A stretch of 15,478 bases of DNA, taken from contig CABMGC010000033.1 in NCBI GenBank assembly GCA_902385515.1, positions 1 to 15,478 on the forward strand, read 5' to 3'. Under the pieces are notes generated by a model. It was not told the DNA's origin, ran no database searches, and worked only from the letters and a program-made list of their open reading frames with translations. Positions 5,448 to 12,088 of the stretch are shown here, piece by piece. The position numbers were made by a program, and so were the translations under genes. Source of the stretch: an uncultured archaeon (GTDB taxonomy: Archaea > Micrarchaeota > Micrarchaeia > Micrarchaeales > CABMGC01). Every line of letters begins with the position of its first letter. The first letter of the stretch is position 1.

Positions 5448-8081
5448 ATGAACAGCAGCGATACTCGCAGAATTAGCAACGTTCACAGGATAGGGAGTGC
5501 CGGCGGCGCGAAAAGCATGAAGGCGCAATCGGCATTGGAGTACCTTGTGACGTATAGCTGGGCGATCCTGATAATAATATCAGTCGTGGCCTTCCTATTC
5601 ATCTTCGTGCTCGCTCCTGCAAAGCTGACCCAGCAGGCGTGCAGGTTCTCATTCGGCTCCTACTGCCAGGACTTCATCTTCGGGTCGAACGCGGTGGCGA
5701 GCGATGTCGAGATGCTGCTCACAAACACCCAGTCCTATCCGATAATGAATCCTTCCATCTCGATCAACGCGACAGGCTTCCCTCCAACGAACGGGACGTG
5801 CGTGCCCAGCAACGTGCTCGCGGGCGGCGCGATAATCTGCAGCATACACATCACCCAGCAGGCGTCAGTGGGCGCGCTGGTGGCAGGCAAGCTGTACCTG
5901 AGTGCGATCCCGTGCCAGAGCGGCAACTTCACTTCCTGCGCGTCCAACCCGAGGCAGACCTACTCGGGCGCGTTCGCAACCCAGGTCCAGCTTCCGGTGA
6001 ATGCCCTGCCCCAGATCAGGCTTGCGGTCAAGAACGCAACGAACCCTGCCAACGGGGCAATCGACCCGCTCACCGCGACGGTCTACGTATTCAATTCGGT
6101 AATATCGGGCGGGACGGTCACATTCTCGTCCAACGCCTCTTTCGTTACAATATCCCCTGTTGCAACTTCTTCAGACGGCAGCGGCCACGCCTTCAGCGGA
6201 GTATCCAGCCTGACGCCGGGCAACGTCCTTGTCACCGCGTCATTCGCCGGTGCATTCGCCTCGAACGTCGTTTCCTTCAAGAGGCCGATATACGTTACCT
6301 TCAGACAGAATGGCATAAGCTGCTACAGTAGCAGCCAGGGCGTGCTCAAGCTGGGAGGCGTGGAGTACGCGTGCTCCCAGCTTCCTGCGACGGTCACTTT
6401 CACCGGAGGGTCGTGTTCAGACACGCATTCGTACTTCTTCGAATCCCCTGTGCAGGGCGCGTCATCCACCCAGTACAGGTATGATTCGCTCAGCGGCTGC
6501 GGCCTAACCAACCAGGCGGGCCAGTTCTCGATAGGCCCCGGCTGCTCGATATCCCAAAACTGCACAGTGACCGCCAATTACATACTCCAGTATCCCCTCA
6601 CCGAAATCGTAAGCCCTTCGGGGTCGGGATCGGTGCAGCCCGGCAGCGGCTGGTATGATGCATTCACCACGGTCTTCATAAACGCGTACGCGAACACCGG
6701 CTGGATATTCGACGGCTGGAACGGCCTTGGGACGTCGAGCTATACCGGCAACCTTGCGTCGTCCAGCGTAGTCATGACCAACCCGATAACCGAGCAGGCA
6801 AACTTCCACCAGGTCGGCACGACCACGTCATTGACCAGCACTGTTTCGACAACCACCACCGTCATCATATACTCCGAGGATTGCGGCCCGACGTGCGAGA
6901 CCGGCAACACTGGCTATAGCGACATCTGGCATTGCTCGTATACCGACTACGCGCATCACGGCAACGCATGCTCCACCACCGTATGCGAATGCAATAGCGG
7001 CACCTATGCCTTCGGAGGCTGCGTCCGCAGTCTTGATTCGAACTGCCTCAGCACCACTACAACGACATCCTCTACCTCGACCTCTACATCCACTTCAACG
7101 TCGACTTCAACGACATCTTCAACAATATTGACTTCGACGTCATCGACATTCACGACCACCATCGGGTCATATTACTACATGCATTGCTCAACTTGCATCA
7201 CGACTCCAGGATACGGATACGAGTGGTGGTGCCAATACGACAGTGGACAGATAGGCAACCCCTGCTGGGTCGACTGCGGATGCGTTGGCGGCGCGACTCC
7301 TTACGGATCGTGCACGCTTGAATACATACCTGGCACGTGTACAACCGTATCTACGACCACCGCTACGACATCCACGTCCACCACCGTCTCAACCACCACT
7401 CCAACCACATCCGTCAATACCGTCACGACGACAATAGCTTCTTACATCCCTTGCAGCTGCACCTTCACCGGATGGTGCCCGTGGCCGTCCACTAACTGCC
7501 CGCTGTCATATGACTGCCCTACACAGGACCTTTCAGGCAATCCTTACGTAGGCCAGCAGTGCAGCTACCAGTTCAAGAGCGGATTTTTGGTGGAGCCTTG
7601 CGACTGCGAGTGCAAGTTCGGCTACGCATCGAACTGCAGGCAGACCCCCGCAACGACCACGACTTCAACAACCACTACCACAATCACAAGCGCAGTTCAC
7701 ACCAGGAGCGTGTGGTGCTATCACACCAACGGCCACGGCAATTGGCCGTTCGGAACCAATTACTGCATAAACAACGTCCAAAACCAGTACGCGCTGTTCG
7801 ACTGCGAAACGTGGGTGTGCACAACCTCCGACGGATCGACGCCAAGCTGCGGTTCCTCGGTGAACACGTGCGGCGTCGGGACTCCGGGATCCAGTTCAAG
7901 CACATCGGGCGGATCTTGCACCACCGGAGGAGTTTATTCGTGCAGCTCCTCAAGCTGCGGTACCTGCCACTGCGATACCAGCGGAACGCTGGTGGGCGGA
8001 GGCTCGGGTGCGGCCAACTGCGGAACCACTCTGCCTACCGACTGTTACGCCACCGCTTACGTGAGCTGTCCAATAGGATGA
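5448..8081 (+). CDS. Large modular pilin-like surface protein B (class III signal peptide)
   Basis: 877 aa paralog of the protein at 2442. Class III signal peptide MKAQSALEYL at 24-33, predicted cleavage A26/Q27, with E31 at +5; helix about 33-55. Same domain order: N-terminal 6-Cys domain, Big_1-like Ig domain (188-277; SSDGSGHAFSG, VTASFAG), 6-Cys domain (280-381), InlB-B-repeat-like domain (382-454; GSVQPGSG...WIFDGWNG), linker, two 8-Cys type 1 modules (479-533 and 580-631) instead of one, a 10-Cys type 2 module (669-730), a Thr linker, then a different 14-Cys Ser/Gly-rich C-terminal domain (755-877). I count 52 cysteines. It is probably a cell-surface adhesin or stalk. The stop overlaps the ATG of the P-type ATPase (ATGA at 8078-8081). 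An alternative start at 5517 would leave only a two-residue leader before cleavage and is disfavoured by the TATA spacing. Confidence 0.85.
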   Translation: MNSSDTRRISNVHRIGSAGGAKSMKAQSALEYLVTYSWAILIIISVVAFLFIFVLAPAKLTQQACRFSFGSYCQDFIFGSNAVASDVEMLLTNTQSYPIMNPSISINATGFPPTNGTCVPSNVLAGGAIICSIHITQQASVGALVAGKLYLSAIPCQSGNFTSCASNPRQTYSGAFATQVQLPVNALPQIRLAVKNATNPANGAIDPLTATVYVFNSVISGGTVTFSSNASFVTISPVATSSDGSGHAFSGVSSLTPGNVLVTASFAGAFASNVVSFKRPIYVTFRQNGISCYSSSQGVLKLGGVEYACSQLPATVTFTGGSCSDTHSYFFESPVQGASSTQYRYDSLSGCGLTNQAGQFSIGPGCSISQNCTVTANYILQYPLTEIVSPSGSGSVQPGSGWYDAFTTVFINAYANTGWIFDGWNGLGTSSYTGNLASSSVVMTNPITEQANFHQVGTTTSLTSTVSTTTTVIIYSEDCGPTCETGNTGYSDIWHCSYTDYAHHGNACSTTVCECNSGTYAFGGCVRSLDSNCLSTTTTTSSTSTSTSTSTSTSTTSSTILTSTSSTFTTTIGSYYYMHCSTCITTPGYGYEWWCQYDSGQIGNPCWVDCGCVGGATPYGSCTLEYIPGTCTTVSTTTATTSTSTTVSTTTPTTSVNTVTTTIASYIPCSCTFTGWCPWPSTNCPLSYDCPTQDLSGNPYVGQQCSYQFKSGFLVEPCDCECKFGYASNCRQTPATTTTSTTTTTITSAVHTRSVWCYHTNGHGNWPFGTNYCINNVQNQYALFDCETWVCTTSDGSTPSCGSSVNTCGVGTPGSSSSTSGGSCTTGGVYSCSSSSCGTCHCDTSGTLVGGGSGAANCGTTLPTDCYATAYVSCPIG
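5624..5698 (+). repeat. 75-bp perfect direct repeat, copy in surface protein B
   Basis: Identical to 2606-2680 about 3 kb upstream. It covers the start of the extracellular domain directly after the membrane helix. The flanking codons differ between the genes. Confidence 0.9.
6882..7046 (+). other. Eight-cysteine module, type 1 (protein B, first copy)
   Basis: Residues 479-533, Cys spacing x3, x12, x11, x4, x1, x9, x7. It is the more diverged copy; the Trp before the third Cys (W494), the C-x-C pair and the GGC motif are retained. It has no counterpart in protein A at this position, so it marks a module gain or loss. Confidence 0.65.
7047..7163 (+). repeat. Ser-Thr dipeptide repeat linker (protein B)
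   Basis: Encodes residues 534-572 including an (ST)n run written as an imperfect hexanucleotide repeat (roughly 7077-7120) of TCN-ACN codons. It lies between the two type 1 modules and is a likely site of length variation and O-glycosylation. Another linker is at 7344-7439. Confidence 0.75.
7185..7340 (+). other. Eight-cysteine module, type 1 (protein B, second copy)
   Basis: Residues 580-631, Cys spacing x2, x11, x10, x3, x1, x9, x8, nearly the same as in protein A, including WxCQYD, QIGxPC and PYGSC. This copy is the ortholog-like partner of the single module in protein A. Confidence 0.7.
7452..7637 (+). other. Ten-cysteine module, type 2 (protein B copy)
   Basis: Residues 669-730, beginning CSCTFTGWCP and ending with VEPCDCEC and a final Cys. 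Same Cys order as 4299-4463; the loop before GQQCSYQF is 7 residues longer. Positions 7443-7481 are identical in DNA sequence to 4290-4328. Confidence 0.7.
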
Positions 8082-10495
8082 TTATGCCCGCACAAGGCCT
8101 GAGTTCAAGCGATGCAAAGGAGTTGCTAATCCGATTCGGGCCCAACCAGGTCTACACTCCCGAGAAGGTCAGCTTCCTTGGCATAGCGAGGCACGAGATA
8201 ACTGAGCCGATGATACTTCTTCTGTTTTTTGTCGGAATAGTCTACAGCCTGTGGGGCAGGCTTGACGACGCGATAACGATATTCGCGGTAATAACCCTGC
8301 TGGTCCTTGCGGAGGTGAACAACGAGTATCGGGCCAAGAGGGCAATAATCGCCCTCGGAAAGATCGCGGCTCCTCTGACCCGGGTCATAAGAGACGGAAA
8401 GATCACCGAGGTCGACTCGCTTGAAGTGGTTCCTGGCGACCTGATAATCCTTACGCCAGGGACAAAGATAGCCGCCGACGCGAAGATCTCACATTCGGTG
8501 GGCCTGCAGGTCGACGAATCCGCCCTTACGGGAGAGTCCGTCCCTGTCGACAGGGGAAACGGAGAAGAGGTTTACGCAGGCACGGTTGTCGTGTCGGGGG
8601 AGGGCGCCGCTCTGGTCTACGCCACAGGGCCCGGCACGAAGTTCGGCCAGATAGCGAGCAAGACGAAGGAGGTCAAGCCTCCGAGGACGAAGCTCCAGCT
8701 GGAGATGCGGGCGCTGGCAGGAAAGCTAGTCTATGTCGCGCTGTTCTTTTCTATATTGATACCTTTCATAGGCATCCTGCAGGGCCGCGAACTGAAGACC
8801 ATGGTGCTGACAGGCCTCTCCTTGGCCTTCGCAACTATCCCCGAGGAGCTTCCGATAATAATAACGATGGTTCTCGGCCTTGGCGCGTACACGCTGTCTC
8901 GGCATAACTTCCTTGTAAAGAAGCTAAATTCGGCAGAGGCGCTAGGCACGGCGACAGTCATAGTGACTGACAAGACGGGAACGACTACTGAAGGAAAGAT
9001 GCGGATCGCTAGCATCTATCCGAATGCAAGGCGCAGGGAGGTACTGGAAGCAGCGCAGGGGGCGGTGTCCGAATACGAGACTTCATACATGGACATCGAG
9101 ATAAAGAGGGAGGCGCTTGCGCTCCGCATAGACATGGGGCGCTTCGAGATACTTGGGCAGAGAGGCTTTGGCGAAGGGCGGAAGACGAAGACCGTCGTGC
9201 GGAACGTGAACGGCAAGCCGACGCTGTTCATGAGCGGCGCCCCGGAGGAGGTTTTCAGGCACTGCAAAAAAGCGAACAAGGATGTGAAGGCGGAGCTCGA
9301 CCGCCAGACGTCAAAGGGGAGGAGGGTCATCGCGCTGGCCTATGGGCGCGGGACCGGCATGTCCGGCACGCGCAATGTCGCCATCGAAAAGCTTGAGAAA
9401 AACCTCACGCTCGCGGGGCTGATAGTTTTCGAGGATCCGATAAGACCTGGCGTCAGGGACACGATCAAGGATCTCGCGAGGGCCGGAATCAGGACTATAA
9501 TCGTAACCGGCGACCATCCTGCTACTGCCCGTTTCGTGGCGTCGAAAATAGGCATACTCGGCCGGACCGTGCTTACGGGTGAAGACCTGGATTCAATGAG
9601 CGACGCTTCGCTTGCAAAGGCCGTCAAGACAGTATCGGTATTTGCGAGGACGACTCCATCCCACAAGTACCGCATAATGCGCGCGCTGCAGGGCAACGGC
9701 GAGGTGGTCGCGGTTACCGGGGACGGCATCAACGACGTTCTCGCGTTGCGCGGGGCGGACATCGGAATAGCGATGGGTGTCAAGGGCACGGACGTGGCAA
9801 AGGAGGCCGCGGGCGTCGTTCTGGCCGACGACAATTACCTGACCGTGGCGCAGGGGGTCTTCGAGGGCAGGACCTTCTTCGACAACCTGCAGAAGGGCAT
9901 AGAGTACTACCTGTCAGTGAAGGTCGCGCTGGTGCTGATATTTTTGCTTCCGGTGCTGCTGTTCGTGGCACTCCCGTTCGCCCCCATACAGATAATAGTG
10001 CTGGAGCTTTTCATGGACCTCGCGGCGTCCGCCGGTTTCGTGGCGGAGCCAAGGGAGAAGGACATATATTCGAGGCCACCGCGCGATCCCAAGGCACCCA
10101 TGCTTGACGGGAGGCTTCTTGCAAACGTGTTCATGAAGGGCATCGTCCTGTTCGCGGCCGTGACGGCGGTGTACTTCTACTCGCTATCCTTTGGCGCGCC
10201 CGCCCTGGAGTCGCAGACGCTCGCGTTCGCGACGTGGATGTTCGGCTACATGGCGCTGGCGTTCGTCTCGCGCTCCGACCGGGAGCCCGTAGCGCGGCTT
10301 GGCGTTTTCACCAATCGCGTCATGGACGTATGGGCCGTCGTCTCGGTGGGCTTCCTGCTTGCATTGATCTACGTGCCCGCGCTGAGCTCAAGTTTCAACC
10401 TGACCGCGGTGTCTCCGATCCAGTTGGTCATGGCGGCCGCAGTCGCCCTGGTGGCGGTAGGCGCCCTAGAAGCGAAGAAGTACGTCTGGAAGTGA
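8078..10495 (+). CDS. P-type cation-transporting ATPase (P2-like, PEELP type)
   Basis: 805 aa membrane pump driven by ATP through an aspartyl-phosphate. Visible in order: N-terminal cation-ATPase domain (FGPNQ), helices M1-M2 (about 43-80), actuator TGES (151-154), M3 (217-236), M4 with PEELP (255-259), phosphorylation site D298-KTGT, N-domain SGAPE (386-390), DPIRP (453-457), TGDHPAT (477-483), GDGIND (548-553), then six hydrophobic segments to the C-terminus. Oddities: DKTGTTTEGKM instead of DKTGTLTxNxM; SGAPE where P2 ATPases have KGAPE; M5 lacks the Asn/Glu of calcium pumps (SVKVA) and M6 reads LELFMDL. The transported ion therefore cannot be assigned. ATG 8078 overlaps the stop of surface protein B; ATG 8084 is an alternative start. 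The 3' end is 3 bases from the stop of the convergent gene. Confidence 0.92.
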   Translation: MIMPAQGLSSSDAKELLIRFGPNQVYTPEKVSFLGIARHEITEPMILLLFFVGIVYSLWGRLDDAITIFAVITLLVLAEVNNEYRAKRAIIALGKIAAPLTRVIRDGKITEVDSLEVVPGDLIILTPGTKIAADAKISHSVGLQVDESALTGESVPVDRGNGEEVYAGTVVVSGEGAALVYATGPGTKFGQIASKTKEVKPPRTKLQLEMRALAGKLVYVALFFSILIPFIGILQGRELKTMVLTGLSLAFATIPEELPIIITMVLGLGAYTLSRHNFLVKKLNSAEALGTATVIVTDKTGTTTEGKMRIASIYPNARRREVLEAAQGAVSEYETSYMDIEIKREALALRIDMGRFEILGQRGFGEGRKTKTVVRNVNGKPTLFMSGAPEEVFRHCKKANKDVKAELDRQTSKGRRVIALAYGRGTGMSGTRNVAIEKLEKNLTLAGLIVFEDPIRPGVRDTIKDLARAGIRTIIVTGDHPATARFVASKIGILGRTVLTGEDLDSMSDASLAKAVKTVSVFARTTPSHKYRIMRALQGNGEVVAVTGDGINDVLALRGADIGIAMGVKGTDVAKEAAGVVLADDNYLTVAQGVFEGRTFFDNLQKGIEYYLSVKVALVLIFLLPVLLFVALPFAPIQIIVLELFMDLAASAGFVAEPREKDIYSRPPRDPKAPMLDGRLLANVFMKGIVLFAAVTAVYFYSLSFGAPALESQTLAFATWMFGYMALAFVSRSDREPVARLGVFTNRVMDVWAVVSVGFLLALIYVPALSSSFNLTAVSPIQLVMAAAVALVAVGALEAKKYVWK

Positions 10496-10498
10496 AGC

Positions 10499-11311
10499 TC
10501 ATCCGTTCAGGACTGGCCCCGGCAAGGACACGACTTCGCTGTCGCTGGTCGCCAGGCCCATGCCAGTCTGCCTTATCCTGACGTGCGCAAACCTGCCGTT
10601 GCCAAGGTCGAACGTACCGTTTAGCGTAAGGGGTATGTTGTACTGCGCCGAGAAGCACGAATCGAAGTCGAACGTCGAAGGTATGAAGCCGGCCTGGTTC
10701 ACCAGCGCGCCGTTGACCTTCATTGCTCCCGAACCCGAAACGGAGTAGCATGGCTGGCCGTTCCACAGGCTTATTCCATACGAGCTGATCTGCAGGTTTG
10801 AGATGCTTGACGTGTTTACAATCCTGTTAAGCGTGTCCATTATGCCGCTCGTGGCCAGCCCCGTCGCCGTGGTGCACACGTAGCCTTTTGCCTCACCTAA
10901 CGTCGAGTTCCATGCCTTGAGGCAGCCGTATCCCGACGTGCCGTTGTTGAGGGATATTATGATAACGCTAACGTTGCCAAGCACAGGGAACTGCGTGAAA
11001 GAGAACGTCGCCCTGGAGTCGTTGTAGTACTTGCTGAAGTTTATCGCGATGTAAGGGTCCGTGTTGTTTATCACTATGCTACCTAAGTACGCGAAGCTGA
11101 GCTGCGGCGTGGAGCTGATTTTCTGCAGCAGCGCTGACCTAAGAGTGCTCTCGTTCACCTGCTTGGACGAGAGTACCGCGCTAGGCAGGGAGCCATAGGT
11201 GTAGTAAAGATACGCGCCCGCCAATACGACAACAAGCAGCACGCCCGCGACTATCTTCAATCCGTTTCCGTGCTTTTTTGGCTCGTTTTTGCTATCTTCT
11301 CGTATGGGCAT
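10499..11311 (-). CDS. Membrane-anchored, sequon-rich extracellular protein, unknown function
   Basis: 270 aa. I do not recognise the family. A short basic cytoplasmic tail (1-18) precedes one hydrophobic segment (about 19-38), and the remaining 230 residues are predicted to lie outside. The ectodomain has nine N-x-S/T sequons (N53, N82, N91, N97, N113, N123, N135, N166, N231) and four Cys (130, 146, 188, 219), fitting a glycosylated, disulfide-containing domain. It has its own TATA box at 11343-11352. It is the last of three minus-strand genes and its stop lies 3 bases from the stop of the convergent ATPase. Confidence 0.75.
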   Translation of the reverse strand: MPIREDSKNEPKKHGNGLKIVAGVLLVVVLAGAYLYYTYGSLPSAVLSSKQVNESTLRSALLQKISSTPQLSFAYLGSIVINNTDPYIAINFSKYYNDSRATFSFTQFPVLGNVSVIIISLNNGTSGYGCLKAWNSTLGEAKGYVCTTATGLATSGIMDTLNRIVNTSSISNLQISSYGISLWNGQPCYSVSGSGAMKVNGALVNQAGFIPSTFDFDSCFSAQYNIPLTLNGTFDLGNGRFAHVRIRQTGMGLATSDSEVVSLPGPVLNG

Positions 11312-11342
11312 TCGACCACTTCGAGACTACTTGTCCGCGAAA

Positions 11343-11352
11343 GTTTTTAAAT
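11343..11352 (-). promoter_or_regulatory. TATA box for the 270-aa extracellular protein gene
   Basis: The minus strand reads ATTTAAAAAC around here, about 32-40 bases before the ATG at 11311, so the mRNA would have a short leader of about 10 bases. No clear ribosome-binding site is seen. It lies inside the 66-base gap after the DAC-domain gene. Confidence 0.5.
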
Positions 11353-11377
11353 GTCCCATCCTTTCCGTTCTGGCAGT

Positions 11378-12019
11378 TCACTTGAACAGCGCCTTCAGCC
11401 TGTCGAAGCCATAGGAGACGATCACGCTGCTGCCGGTTATGGTGACTATCGCAGGTATGGGGTTGAGCGTGAGTATGGACGCGGTTATGCCGCTTGCAAC
11501 GAGCACCTTTGAGAGTGGAGTGTCAAGGACCCTGACCAGCCTGTGCTTCAGCTTCGCCGGCACGCGCGTCCTGGAATCGACGTCAGCGACGCACACTCCC
11601 TCCCTGAAAAGCCTTACGTGCTTGTCCTCTTCGCTCGCGAGTATGCACACAAGTCCCCTGAGCCTGCTCGTTCCGACCGCGAACGCGTGCCTCTTGCCGT
11701 GGCCGAAGAAAGTCATCTGCTTTTTCAGCGTGACCCCGAATTCACGCATGTCTCCGCGGTTGTTCAATATGACTGCGCCGTCGAGCGCGGCAAGGTTTTT
11801 TATTATGGGCTTGTCAGATTCCACCGTCACGTTGAGCTTCTTCTTGTCGTCCCGTATAAGGGAATGGAAGACCTTCGTGTAGTATCCTGCGCTCGCCCCG
11901 TCGAGCTCTATCACGAACAGGCTGCCTTCCTTGACGCACTGGAAGGCCAGGTCCATGCACGCCTCTATGACTTTCTCCTCTAAAACAGATCCTTTCGCAG
12001 CATGCCTTTTCGTCAGCAT
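11378..12019 (-). CDS. DAC-domain protein (DacZ/DisA_N-like diadenylate cyclase) with hydrophobic C-terminal tail
   Basis: 213 aa. DAC domains make cyclic di-AMP from two ATP. Residues 11-165 match the DisA_N pattern: helix VLEEKVIEACMDLA, strand SLFVIEL, L79-D80-G-A82-VI (the DGA motif), GHGKRHAFA (106-114; the G-x-x-R-H part of the RHR motif), CILASEE, and VRLFREG (135-141). The RHR motif reads RHA; as I recall, archaeal DacZ proteins often vary at that third residue, but activity must be tested. Unlike DacZ proteins as I know them, there is no pyruvate-kinase-C-like N-terminal domain. Instead about 35 hydrophobic residues (171-205) with a central NPIPA turn could form a membrane hairpin at the C-terminus. 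A TATA box 24 bases before the ATG implies a leaderless mRNA. It is followed by the 270-aa gene and preceded by the UbiB-like gene. Confidence 0.72.
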   Translation of the reverse strand: MLTKRHAAKGSVLEEKVIEACMDLAFQCVKEGSLFVIELDGASAGYYTKVFHSLIRDDKKKLNVTVESDKPIIKNLAALDGAVILNNRGDMREFGVTLKKQMTFFGHGKRHAFAVGTSRLRGLVCILASEEDKHVRLFREGVCVADVDSRTRVPAKLKHRLVRVLDTPLSKVLVASGITASILTLNPIPAIVTITGSSVIVSYGFDRLKALFK

Positions 12020-12039
12020 GCTATTTACTTCGTTGGAAG

Positions 12040-12048
12040 AATTTAAAG
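12040..12048 (-). promoter_or_regulatory. TATA box for the DAC-domain gene
   Basis: The minus strand reads CTTTAAATT, centred about 25 bases before the ATG at 12019. Spacing implies a leaderless mRNA and supports that start codon. Confidence 0.6.
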
Positions 12049-12088
12049 GCTTAACGCACCAATCGCCGCGGGATGCGGTCCTGGCAGC

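Noticed and set aside
5517..5519. Alternative ATG start for surface protein B (MKAQSALEYL)
   Set aside because: The TATA box at 5417-5428 fits a leaderless start at 5448, and protein A has a similarly long leader. It remains possible.
7047..7163. Repeat tract as a CRISPR or other spaced array
   Set aside because: The repeats are codon-level Ser/Thr runs in frame with the protein, with no unique spacers.
7559..8077. In-frame upstream extension of the P-type ATPase into surface gene B
   Set aside because: The extension is an Arg/His-rich translation of the repetitive Cys/Thr coding DNA in another frame. ATPase homology starts after 8078, and ATGA overlap gives a natural start.
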